Positions 7,565-14,200 of a stretch of 20,521 nt of DNA are shown piece after piece (positions within the stretch are counted from its first letter, which is position 1; each line of letters opens with the position of its first letter). This DNA comes from MAG-120531 sp029242825 (GTDB taxonomy: Bacteria > Bacteroidota > Bacteroidia > Flavobacteriales > Flavobacteriaceae), in assembly GCA_029242825.1 (NCBI GenBank), contig JAQWTF010000040.1:1-20521 (forward strand). The letters run 5' to 3'. Made by a program: the position numbers and the translations under genes. The notes beneath the pieces were generated by a model. That model saw nothing but the letters and a program-made list of their open reading frames with translations. It had not been told where the DNA came from and searched no databases.

Positions 7565-8266
7565 TTATTTTGTAGAGAATCTATTTTTTAAGGCGTTTAT
7601 AAATAAGTTTAAATCCTGGGTATTTTTAGTATAGTCTTCTGTTTCAAAAGTACTATTTACATCTATAACAGCACACATTTTTGAGGCTTTGCTTTCTAAA
7701 AATTCAGCTAAATCAGTTGCTTGCGCTAAACCAATGCCACCACTCAAAAAGTATGGGGTATTGCTTGGATATGCGGCCAAGAGTTCCCAAGAAAAGGTAT
7801 ACCCATTGCCTCCGGGGAGTTTTCCTTTGGTGTCAAAAAGGAAAAAATCACAATAGGCCTCGTAAACAGACAAGACGGAAAAGTCAAATTCGTCTGCTAC
7901 TGAAAAGGCTTTGATAAGCATTAGAGGGGTGTTGTTTGCCCCGGTCTGTTTTTTCCAAGCTTCAAGGACTGCTTTGCAATCTTCTGGGGTTTCACCTCCG
8001 TGCAATTGCATCCCTTGTAAATCATTTTCTTGGACAGTTTTCACAATGAAATCAGGGCTTGCCTTTACAAAAACGCCTATTTTCTGAATACTGGAGTCTA
8101 TTTTTGGTATATCATTTTGAATATACCGCTTGGAGGGTTCCCAAAAAATGAAACCCATATAAGAAGGTTTTAATGCGGCCACGGCGCTAATATTTTCTGG
8201 TACCCTCATGCCACAAACTTTCAATGTAGGCGTCTCAAAGGGCGTATGTATATGATAACCTCCCAT
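7565..8266 (-). CDS. trpF: Phosphoribosylanthranilate isomerase
   Basis: Carries out the Amadori rearrangement of phosphoribosylanthranilate to the carboxyphenylamino-deoxyribulose phosphate. The 233-residue barrel has the general-base cysteine Cys18 in LKVCGMR and the general-acid aspartate Asp145 in FDTKGKLPGGNG. GVFVK and MQLHGGE are other family segments. The N-terminus carries about 13 residues before KVCGMR, slightly longer than usual; no better ATG is available between that point and the catalytic Cys. The gene begins 1 bp after the trpC stop, and trpB follows after 6 bp. It is separate from trpC, whereas E. coli has a fused trpCF. Confidence 0.96.
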   Translation of the reverse strand: MGGYHIHTPFETPTLKVCGMRVPENISAVAALKPSYMGFIFWEPSKRYIQNDIPKIDSSIQKIGVFVKASPDFIVKTVQENDLQGMQLHGGETPEDCKAVLEAWKKQTGANNTPLMLIKAFSVADEFDFSVLSVYEAYCDFFLFDTKGKLPGGNGYTFSWELLAAYPSNTPYFLSGGIGLAQATDLAEFLESKASKMCAVIDVNSTFETEDYTKNTQDLNLFINALKNRFSTK

Positions 8267-8267
8267 A

Positions 8268-9053
8268 TTAGCTTTCTATGTCATTTATAAATGCAAGGGC
8301 TGCAGCTCCAGGATCATTTGTCTTCATAAAGTTTTCACCAACAAGAAAGCCGCTATACCCATAGGTTTTTAAGTCTTTAATGGCAGAGACATGGCTAATG
8401 CCACTTTCAGAAATCTTTACAAAATCTGAGGGGATAGCGCTAGAGAGTGTTCTTGAGGTGTCTAAACTTACTTCAAAGGTCTTTAGGTTTCTGTTATTCA
8501 CCCCAATGAGGTCTAAGGAGGGCATGATTGATTTTTCCAGTTCTTCTAAGTTGTGAACTTCTAAAAGCACTTCTAAACCCAGCGATTGTGCAAGGGTAGA
8601 CAAGTCGTGAATGTCTGCTCTTGTGAGTACTGCTGCTATGAGTAAAATGGCATCGGCCCCATGGGCCTTAGCTTCTATAATTTGGTAGGAATCTACAATG
8701 AATTCTTTTCTCAAAAGAGGTGTTTCTACAGCAGCCCTGGCAAGCAAAAGATCTTCTAGCGCCCCTCCAAAGTAGGGGCCATCTGTAAGTACAGAAATAC
8801 CACAAACCCCTGCCTTTTCATAGCCTTTCACTACATTGGGGACTTTGAGCGTATTATTAATGACCTCTTTAGAAGGAGAGCGCCTTTTGTGCTCTGCGAT
8901 AATACCACTGTTGCTTTGTTTTATCTGGGCAGCCATGGAGTTTACAGGGCGCTCAAACAAGGGATGCTGTTCTAGGTATTTGGAGGGAACAAGGCCTTTT
9001 TTGAGGGCTACTTCTATCTTTTTGTCGGCTATTATTTTGTCTAGAATATTCAT
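8268..9053 (-). CDS. trpC: Indole-3-glycerol phosphate synthase
   Basis: Closes the indole ring with loss of CO2 and water. The 261-residue barrel begins MNILDKIIADKK. It shows Glu54 and Lys56 in IIAEHKRRSPSK, the catalytic Lys116 in LLRKEFIVD, and the GVNNRNL segment. Length is usual for a monofunctional TrpC. The start codon abuts the trpD stop with no gap, and trpF begins 1 bp after its own stop, so translation of the three genes is probably coupled. Confidence 0.97.
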   Translation of the reverse strand: MNILDKIIADKKIEVALKKGLVPSKYLEQHPLFERPVNSMAAQIKQSNSGIIAEHKRRSPSKEVINNTLKVPNVVKGYEKAGVCGISVLTDGPYFGGALEDLLLARAAVETPLLRKEFIVDSYQIIEAKAHGADAILLIAAVLTRADIHDLSTLAQSLGLEVLLEVHNLEELEKSIMPSLDLIGVNNRNLKTFEVSLDTSRTLSSAIPSDFVKISESGISHVSAIKDLKTYGYSGFLVGENFMKTNDPGAAALAFINDIES

Positions 9054-10040
9054 TTATAACGCTTGTAATTGCTGTAATTTTTTGAGTGCTGCACCAGATA
9101 ATAGGGTCTCTTTGGCTTGTTCAAAAGCGGTTTGAATGCCGTTGTTTTGAACCGTATTAATGGCTAAGGCTGCATTGGCACAAACCACATTGTTTTGCGC
9201 CTCACTGCCTTTTCCGCTGAGAATATCTACAAAAATGGCTGCGGCAGAAGCCACCGATTCCCCTCCGGCAATGTCTTTAGCCTCTAAGGTGTTTACATTA
9301 AAATGTGCAGGGTTTAAAATCCTTTCATTTTCTCTGGTAATGACTTTTGTTGACCCTGTAAGAGACACTTCATCGTAGCCATCTAGGGCATGTACAATAC
9401 TGTATTGCTTGTTTGTTTTTTGGTACAGGTATCCGTAAATCCTAGCCAGTTCTAAATTAAATACCCCCACCATCTGATGGGTAGGAAAAGCAGGATTTAC
9501 CATGGGACCTAACATATTAAAGAATGTTTTAACCCCTAAGGCTTTTCTAATGGGCGCTACCTGCTTCATAGCCGGGTGGAACAATGGGGCGTGTAGCACA
9601 CAGATCCCTACTTGGTCCAGGGCTTTTTCTAAATAATCTTTGTCATTGGTGAATTTAATACCCAATGCTTCCATCACATTACTGCTCCCACAAGAAGAAG
9701 ATACGCCGTAATTCCCGTGTTTGGTCACTTTAATACCACTGGCAGCCGTCACAAAAGAGGCTAGGGTAGAGATATTAAACGTATCTTTTCCGTCTCCTCC
9801 AGTCCCACATAAATCTATAGGCTCATAAGCGGAAAGATCTACTGCCAGACACAATTCTAAAAGTGCGTCTCTAAACCCCTCTAATTCCTCTAGTTGAATA
9901 CTACGCATCATATACACGGTGAGAAAAGAGGCAATTTCAGATTCGTTGTAGGCTTTGTTGGCAATCCCTACGAGTATGTCTTTAGATTCTTGTCTGCTCA
10001 GTACTTCGTGCTGGATGAGTCGGTTCAGTATTTCTTTCAT
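9054..10040 (-). CDS. trpD: Anthranilate phosphoribosyltransferase
   Basis: Transfers the phosphoribosyl group from PRPP to anthranilate. The 328-residue protein has the PRPP/Mg site motifs DLCGTGGDGKDTFNIST (77-92), including GTGGDG (79-84), and KHGNYGVSSSCGSSNVMEALG-like sequence from residue 107. The KHGN-Y-G-VSS variant replaces the KHGNRAxSS of many homologues. It is monofunctional: the TrpG glutaminase is a separate upstream gene, whereas some enterics carry a fused TrpGD. It sits 36 bp after trpG and directly abuts trpC. Confidence 0.97.
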   Translation of the reverse strand: MKEILNRLIQHEVLSRQESKDILVGIANKAYNESEIASFLTVYMMRSIQLEELEGFRDALLELCLAVDLSAYEPIDLCGTGGDGKDTFNISTLASFVTAASGIKVTKHGNYGVSSSCGSSNVMEALGIKFTNDKDYLEKALDQVGICVLHAPLFHPAMKQVAPIRKALGVKTFFNMLGPMVNPAFPTHQMVGVFNLELARIYGYLYQKTNKQYSIVHALDGYDEVSLTGSTKVITRENERILNPAHFNVNTLEAKDIAGGESVASAAAIFVDILSGKGSEAQNNVVCANAALAINTVQNNGIQTAFEQAKETLLSGAALKKLQQLQAL

Positions 10041-10076
10041 GTTCTATTTTTTAGTAGCTTTTAGTTGGAATAGGGA

Positions 10077-10676
10077 CTAGTACATTTTTTCTTCTGGCTT
10101 AAATTCCCAGGAGACTCCCAGCCAGTTGGCCAGCATTTTCTTTCCACTTGGGGTTAGAATGGATTCTGGGTGAAACTGTACGGCATGTACTGGGTAGTCT
10201 TTGTGTTCAATGGCCATGATTTGTCCCTTATGGTCCCTGGCGGTCACTTTCAAAGATTCTGGTAGATCTTCAGAGACTACCCAAGAATGGTATCTCCCAA
10301 CCACCACCTCAGTAGGTAAGTCCTTAAACAATGTTGCTTGGGGATCTATAATTTTAATGGGTGTAGCGATTCCATGGTATACCTCGCTTAAATTTTCTAA
10401 GCGCCCCCCAAATACTTCTGCAATGGCTTGTTGTCCCAGGCATACCCCCAGTATTTTTTTAGTTGCAGCGTAGGTGGCTATAATTTCTTTGAGTAGTCCT
10501 GCCTCGTCTGGAATACCAGGTCCAGGGGACAATACAATATGAGAAAAAGCAGCCACTTCTTCTATGCTTAATTTATCGTTTCTACGAACCGTTACCTGAG
10601 CGCCTAATTCCTCTAGGTAATGCACTAGGTTGTAAGTAAATGAGTCGTAGTTGTCTATGAGTAATATCTGTGTCAT
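10077..10676 (-). CDS. trpG: Anthranilate synthase glutamine amidotransferase subunit
   Basis: Class I glutaminase that releases ammonia for TrpE. The 199-residue protein starts MTQILLIDNYDSFTYN, the family's standard opening. It carries the nucleophile Cys79 in LGVCLGQQ and the His169/Glu171 pair in QFHPES, and SPGPGIP forms the oxyanion region. An in-frame TTG lies 27 bp upstream at 10703, but the ATG at 10676 matches the family start exactly. It follows trpE by 36 bp. The protein could also serve PabB in folate synthesis, as in some bacteria with a single TrpG/PabA; that is inference. Confidence 0.96.
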   Translation of the reverse strand: MTQILLIDNYDSFTYNLVHYLEELGAQVTVRRNDKLSIEEVAAFSHIVLSPGPGIPDEAGLLKEIIATYAATKKILGVCLGQQAIAEVFGGRLENLSEVYHGIATPIKIIDPQATLFKDLPTEVVVGRYHSWVVSEDLPESLKVTARDHKGQIMAIEHKDYPVHAVQFHPESILTPSGKKMLANWLGVSWEFKPEEKMY

Positions 10677-10712
10677 GCTTTCTTTTATAGGGTCTATACC
10701 CAATACCTTTTT

Positions 10713-12113
10713 TTATTGAATGTCTTCTGCTAAGGACAATGCTTTGGTGAGTGCCCCTAACTTATTATAGGTTTCTTGCAATTCAGAAGCTGCATCTGAA
10801 GCAGCAACAATTCCTGCGCCCGCTTGGTATTGCAATTGATGGTTTTTGCTTAAAAAGGTTCTGATCATGATGGCGTGGTTAAAGTTGCCTTCAAAATCCA
10901 TAAAGCCAATGGCGCCTCCGTAGTATCCCCTTGGGGTAGGTTCGTATTTTTCAATAAGCTCCATGGCTTTGTGCTTGGGTGCTCCGCTGAGGGTCCCAGC
11001 AGGAAATGTGTCTGCCACTATATTCATAGTAGGTGTGTCTGCTTTTTTTATACCGGTGACTTTAGACACCAAGTGAATGACATGAGAAAAAAACTGTACC
11101 TCTCGATAGTTTTCTACCCTGACCATTTTACCATGCCTGCTGAGGTCGTTTCTCGCTAGGTCTACCAGCATGACATGCTCTGCATTTTCTTTGTGGTCTT
11201 CTGTGAGTTCCTTGGCGAGTAGGGCGTCTTTTTCATCGTTTCCGGTTCTTTTAAAGGTGCCTGCAATGGGATGAATTTCTGCTTTCTGATCTTTGACCAC
11301 TAGCTGAGCCTCTGGAGAACTCCCAAAAATCTTGAAATCCCCATAATCAAAGTAAAATAGGTAAGGAGAGGGATTTACGGCTCTTAGCGCTCGGTACACA
11401 TTAAACTCATCTCCACTAAATTTTTGGGTAAATCTTCTGGAGAGTACTAACTGGAAAACGTCTCCTCTTTGGCAATGTTTTTTAGCTGTTTCTACCAGTG
11501 CTTTATAATCTTCGTCCTCAATATTAATAGTTGGTTCGCCTTCGGTTTTAAAAGGGTAGGTGGCAAAGTTTTTAACGGCAATTAATTGTTCTATGGTCGC
11601 CACATTACTAGGCTGGTCATAGCAATGTGCAAAAATATAGGCCTCATTATTAAAATGGTTAATAGCAATGACGTTTTGGTACACCGCATAATACAGTTCA
11701 GGAAGGTCTTGTCCCCCTTCTTTTTTTGCGATTTGAATGTCTTCATAGTACTGCACGGCGTCATAGGTCATAAAACCAAAGAGTCCTTGTGTAATGAACT
11801 TGAAATCTTGTTTTTCACTAGTGAACTCCTGTGAAAAAGCCGTGAGCGTAGCAGGGATATCTGTTTCTGATGTAATAGACGTTATTTGCGTACTGCCATC
11901 TGGATATGCTTTTGTAATCTGACGGTCTTTTACCTCAATGTGTGCAATGGGGTTAAAACAGATATAAGAAAAACTATTATCGTTGGCGTGGTAATCACTA
12001 CTTTCCAATAAAATACTGGCCGGGTAGCGGTCTCTTATTTTTAAATAGACGCTCACAGGTGTAATGGTGTCTGCAAGAATTTTTTTGTAATGGGTTTTTA
12101 AAGCGTAACTCAT
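10713..12113 (-). CDS. trpE: Anthranilate synthase component I
   Basis: Converts chorismate and ammonia to anthranilate, the first committed and usually feedback-controlled step. The 466-residue protein has an N-terminal LLES motif (residues 35-38), which in characterised TrpE proteins binds the inhibitor tryptophan. It also has the chorismate-binding core: ELTEDHKENAEHVMLVDLARNDL, GTLSGAPKHKAMELI, GYYGGAIGFM and QAGAGIVAASD. LLES and the gene order favour TrpE over PabB. The ATG at 12113 lies about 63 nt after the T-run of an attenuator, so expression depends on read-through from the trp leader. Confidence 0.97.
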   Translation of the reverse strand: MSYALKTHYKKILADTITPVSVYLKIRDRYPASILLESSDYHANDNSFSYICFNPIAHIEVKDRQITKAYPDGSTQITSITSETDIPATLTAFSQEFTSEKQDFKFITQGLFGFMTYDAVQYYEDIQIAKKEGGQDLPELYYAVYQNVIAINHFNNEAYIFAHCYDQPSNVATIEQLIAVKNFATYPFKTEGEPTINIEDEDYKALVETAKKHCQRGDVFQLVLSRRFTQKFSGDEFNVYRALRAVNPSPYLFYFDYGDFKIFGSSPEAQLVVKDQKAEIHPIAGTFKRTGNDEKDALLAKELTEDHKENAEHVMLVDLARNDLSRHGKMVRVENYREVQFFSHVIHLVSKVTGIKKADTPTMNIVADTFPAGTLSGAPKHKAMELIEKYEPTPRGYYGGAIGFMDFEGNFNHAIMIRTFLSKNHQLQYQAGAGIVAASDAASELQETYNKLGALTKALSLAEDIQ

Positions 12114-12175
12114 AATGTGGTTCTTTCGGTCTTTCCTATGGGTGTTTCAAAAATAATAGTGATTCAAGTGATGTT

Positions 12176-12255
12176 GAAAATAAAAAGGCTTGTCTGTGAA
12201 GACAAGCCTTTAAAATATATCAAAGTAATGCTTAGCTCACAGCGTTCGTTGTAAG
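12176..12255 (-). promoter_or_regulatory. trp leader attenuator with competing antiterminator
   Basis: Four segments are visible on the minus strand. Segment 1, CTTACA (12255-12250), can pair with segment 2, TGTGAG (12241-12236). Segment 2 together with AAGC (12233-12230) and CTTT (12225-12222) can instead pair with AAAG (12211-12208), GCTT (12207-12204) and TTCACA (12200-12195). That uses up most of the terminator's 5' arm and its loop. Segment 4 is the terminator's 3' arm. A ribosome stalled on the Trp codons would cover segment 1 and favour antitermination; one that reaches the stop codon, which lies inside segment 2, would favour termination. Pairings were found by eye without energy calculation. 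Confidence 0.85.
12177..12211 (-). terminator. trp attenuator: intrinsic terminator ahead of trpE
   Basis: On the minus strand AAAGGCTTGTC (12211-12201) pairs perfectly with GACAAGCCTTT (12194-12184): 11 bp around the six-base loop TTCACA. The 3' arm runs into TTTTTATTTT (12186-12177). This is a canonical rho-independent terminator in the leader, between the leader peptide and trpE, with no gene ending before it other than the leader peptide. Confidence 0.93.
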
Positions 12256-12293
12256 TTGTTCCACCACCAATTGTTTGTATTGTTTTGAATCAT
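12237..12293 (-). CDS. trpL: trp operon leader peptide, 18 residues with Trp-Trp-Trp
   Basis: An 18-codon reading frame reads MIQNNTNNWWWNNLQRTL and ends in TGA. Three consecutive TGG codons (12269-12261) in a random 18-codon frame are very unlikely, and the frame sits between a promoter and an attenuator ahead of the trp genes. Its role is to sense charged tRNA-Trp: ribosome stalling at the TGG run changes leader RNA folding. The TGA stop lies inside attenuator segment 2. The ATG is only 5 nt past the -7 box, and no Shine-Dalgarno or alternative start is present, so initiation is probably leaderless or nearly so. The Asn-rich flanks are not explained. The peptide itself is not expected to have another function. 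Confidence 0.92.
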   Translation of the reverse strand: MIQNNTNNWWWNNLQRTL

Positions 12294-12297
12294 GTAC

Positions 12298-12305
12298 CAA
12301 ATATA
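12298..12305 (-). promoter_or_regulatory. -7 box (TATATTTG) of the trp operon
   Basis: Minus-strand TATATTTG matches TAnnTTTG exactly. At the usual spacing the transcript would begin near 12294-12292, at or next to the leader ATG (12293). A -33 match is weak: only a T-run (in AGCTTTTATA) lies 19 bp upstream. A perfect palindrome TTTGCGCAAA lies at 12330-12339, just upstream, and could be a regulator site or chance. Confidence 0.75.
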
Positions 12306-12336
12306 GTAAACCTGACAGAATATAAAAGCTTTGCGC

Positions 12337-12374
12337 AAAAAAAATCACAAAGCCCTTGAAGGCTTTGTGATTTT
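12337..12374 (-). terminator. Terminator after yceI
   Basis: AAAATCACAAAGCC (12341-12354) and GGCTTTGTGATTTT (12361-12374) form a perfect 14-bp stem with a six-base loop. On the minus strand a run of eight T follows (12344-12337). It ends the marR-yceI transcript and insulates the trp promoter, which starts about 30 bp further on. The 304-bp stretch 12114-12417 is therefore fully used: terminator, trp promoter, leader peptide and attenuator. Confidence 0.92.
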
Positions 12375-12417
12375 AAACAATTTCATAGCGTGATTTGTTT
12401 TAATTCTAAAAGGATGC

Positions 12418-13029
12418 TTAGAATTGTAGGTCTACCACCAAGTCAAATTCATCATAGATGGTTTTGTCTCCTAAGTTGTCAAAAAAGGAACCAGATCCGT
12501 AACGAACGTCAAACTCAGAGCGGTCTACTTTTAGACTCGCTGTTGCTTTACTGCCATATACGGAGATAGTGAAGTTTACTTCTTTGGTAATATTTTTGAT
12601 CGTAAGATTAGCAGTGGCATCGTACGCATTCTTACCGGAAGCTTTTACAGACGTAATTTCTAAAGAAGCTGTTTTGTGAGTGGCAGTACCAAAGAAATCA
12701 TCAGAGTGTAAATGACCGTCTAATTTTTGCTTGTATTCTCCTTCTAAGTCAGTAGTATTAATGGTAGTCATGTCTACCACAAAGGCACCGCCTGTTAAAG
12801 TAGTTCCATTAAAATCTAAGTTCCCAGAAGCCAAATTAATAGTACCTTCATGAGATCCAGTAACTTTGTAGGCCTTCCAAGTAATCATACTCGATTCAGT
12901 GTCAATCACTTTCTTTTCAACAGCTGTTGTTGTTTTCTCAGTAGTTTTTTCTGTAGTGTTTAAGGGAGTTGCGATTGCAATAGAAGTGGCAACTAATACT
13001 GCGCTAAGGGTCATAAATAATTTTTTCAT
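12418..13029 (-). CDS. Secreted YceI-family protein
   Basis: A 203-residue protein with a signal peptide (about residues 1-21, MKKLFMTLSAVLVATSIAIA) and a YceI domain (about 40-203) that starts VIDTESSMITWKAYKVTGSHEGTI-like and contains GGAFVVDMTTI, HLHSDDFF and KEVNFTI. YceI proteins form a lipocalin-like barrel that, in characterised members, binds an isoprenoid; the ligand here is unknown. It likely acts in the periplasm. A MarR-type regulator gene lies 27 bp upstream on the same strand, so the pair is probably one operon under that regulator. A strong terminator follows the gene. Confidence 0.92.
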   Translation of the reverse strand: MKKLFMTLSAVLVATSIAIATPLNTTEKTTEKTTTAVEKKVIDTESSMITWKAYKVTGSHEGTINLASGNLDFNGTTLTGGAFVVDMTTINTTDLEGEYKQKLDGHLHSDDFFGTATHKTASLEITSVKASGKNAYDATANLTIKNITKEVNFTISVYGSKATASLKVDRSEFDVRYGSGSFFDNLGDKTIYDEFDLVVDLQF

Positions 13030-13056
13030 AGTGTTTAAATTGTTAGGGATTAATAA

Positions 13057-13503
13057 TTATAGTTTATGTAGTAAATCGTTGAGTTGTGTGAGTTCATTTT
13101 CTGTAAACCCTTCTAAAAGTTTATGTTCTGTTTGTGTCATTACAGCGTCCATTTCATGGAGGGCTTTAAGTCCTATTTCAGTGATAAAAATCTCTACTTT
13201 TCTTCTGTTTTTTTCGCAAATTTGGCGGGCCACAAAATCTTTTATAATCAGTTTGTCTACCAATCTAGTAGTATTACTCATCTTGGTAACCATCCTTTCA
13301 TTAATGGTATTCAGGTTAGCAGGCACCCCTTTTTGACCTCTAAGAATTCTCAGAACATTAAATTGCTGCAGTGAAATGTCAAAAGGTTTTAAGGCACTGT
13401 GAATGGTTTCATTGATTTTAGTTTGAACCAAGGACAGGTGAATAATCGTTTTACTCCTAATTGGAATAGATTTGTCTGTTTTGATTTTCGCTTCTACATT
13501 CAT
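13057..13503 (-). CDS. MarR-family transcriptional regulator
   Basis: A 148-residue winged-helix protein. The recognition region falls around residues 40-105: ISLQQFNVLRILRG, NLNTINERM, SNTTRLVDKLI and the wing ICEKNRRKVEIFITEIG. MarR dimers usually bind short palindromes over their own promoter and release DNA on binding small phenolic or lipophilic ligands. A perfect 12-bp palindrome covers the predicted start site of this operon, so autoregulation is likely. The co-transcribed yceI is the obvious target. No metal or thiol sensor pair is visible: I see only one cysteine. The inducing ligand is unknown. Confidence 0.93.
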   Translation of the reverse strand: MNVEAKIKTDKSIPIRSKTIIHLSLVQTKINETIHSALKPFDISLQQFNVLRILRGQKGVPANLNTINERMVTKMSNTTRLVDKLIIKDFVARQICEKNRRKVEIFITEIGLKALHEMDAVMTQTEHKLLEGFTENELTQLNDLLHKL

Positions 13504-13516
13504 GTATTAACAATTA

Positions 13517-13528
13517 TTGTATATACAA
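13517..13528. promoter_or_regulatory. Palindrome TTGTATATACAA, putative MarR operator
   Basis: A perfect 12-bp palindrome lies 14 bp upstream of the marR ATG and overlaps both the -7 box (13526-13533) and the expected transcript start. This is the usual place for a MarR autorepression site. Binding by this MarR is inferred from position only; A/T-rich palindromes do arise by chance. Confidence 0.6.
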
Positions 13529-13533
13529 ATGTA
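13526..13533 (-). promoter_or_regulatory. -7 box (TACATTTG) of marR-yceI
   Basis: Minus-strand TACATTTG is an exact TAnnTTTG match. The transcript should start near 13522, about 19 nt before the marR ATG. No convincing -33 TTTG is seen. Confidence 0.65.
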
Positions 13534-13638
13534 TAAATATTTTTGAATGTCACCTCATTTTTTTGATTATTTTTATTGTCAGCCTAATTATTTTTCCACT
13601 TCACAATTGAAATAGTTTTTTCTCCCAACTCAAACACT

Positions 13639-13646
13639 TATTTTTG
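13639..13646 (+). promoter_or_regulatory. -7 box (TATTTTTG) of the rhodanese cluster
   Basis: TATTTTTG matches TAnnTTTG and ends 20 nt before the rhodanese ATG at 13667. The -33 region is only a T-run. It probably drives the rhodanese, PspC-like and K+ channel genes together. Confidence 0.55.
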
Positions 13647-13666
13647 AGGGAATAAATAATTTAATC

Positions 13667-13981
13667 ATGGCAGATTTATCACAAGAGGCATGGGCTTCAC
13701 AATTGGCAGAAGACCCTAAGAGTGCAATATTAGATGTAAGAACAGCAGATGAGGTATCTGAAGGAATTATTCCTGGCGCCATTCATTTGGACATTTTTCT
13801 GGGACAAGGTTTCTTGGATGGTTTAGAAGCATTAGACAAGTCTAAAAATTACTATGTCTATTGCAGGTCTGGGAACAGAAGCGGACAAGCCTGTGCGATT
13901 ATGCAGAGTGTTGGCTTTGAAACAGCCCATAACTTAGTAGGTGGTTTTATGGAGTGGACCGGAGACACCGATGTTTTATAA
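13667..13981 (+). CDS. Single-domain rhodanese-like protein
   Basis: A 104-residue cytoplasmic protein made of one rhodanese domain. ILDVRTADEVSEGIIPGAIHLD (from residue 21) is the conserved first half. The active-site loop CRSGNRS lies at 66-72, with Cys66 as the sulfur-carrying residue, followed by GGFMEW. Such proteins move sulfane sulfur from thiosulfate or persulfide donors to cyanide or protein acceptors; the physiological donor here is unknown. No signal peptide is seen. Its last codons overlap the start of the next gene by 11 bp, which suggests coupled translation. Confidence 0.93.
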   Translation: MADLSQEAWASQLAEDPKSAILDVRTADEVSEGIIPGAIHLDIFLGQGFLDGLEALDKSKNYYVYCRSGNRSGQACAIMQSVGFETAHNLVGGFMEWTGDTDVL

Positions 13982-14192
13982 ACTGCTATATTTTTTTCAA
14001 AGACACGGATTTACAGTCTGTGAGCGTATTGCAGAACGCATTGGTATTCGGGCCAGGGTGGTAAGGACTTCATTTATTTATCTAACCTTTGTCACTTTAG
14101 GTTTTGGCTTCGCACTCTACCTGTTTTTTGCTTTTTGGATCCGCATTAAAGATTTGCTTTTTGCCAAAAGGAATTCTGTATTTGATTTATAG
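13971..14192 (+). CDS. Small PspC-domain membrane protein
   Basis: A 73-residue protein: FQRHGFTVCERIAERIGIRARVVRTSFIYLTFVTLG-type sequence typical of the PspC domain, then one long hydrophobic segment (about residues 35-58) and a basic tail. PspC domains are linked to envelope stress responses, but in this phylum short PspC proteins are poorly characterised and the 'transcriptional regulator' name is not supported by the sequence. I chose the ATG at 13971, inside the end of the rhodanese gene, over an in-frame GTG at 13941, because FYKLLYFFQRHGF matches the usual N-terminus. The K+ channel gene begins 9 bp after its stop. Confidence 0.82.
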   Translation: MFYKLLYFFQRHGFTVCERIAERIGIRARVVRTSFIYLTFVTLGFGFALYLFFAFWIRIKDLLFAKRNSVFDL

Positions 14193-14200
14193 TTTTTTGC

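Noticed and set aside
10677..10703. Upstream TTG start for trpG (nine extra residues)
   Set aside because: TrpG proteins start at the MxxILLIDNYDSF segment, which matches the ATG at 10676.
12899..13336. 145-codon open frame antisense to yceI and marR
   Set aside because: It spans two clear genes on the other strand and is hydrophobic by virtue of their complement; no independent support.
13941..13970. Upstream GTG start for the PspC-like gene
   Set aside because: It would add ten residues without family similarity and enlarge the overlap with the rhodanese gene; the ATG at 13971 fits better.
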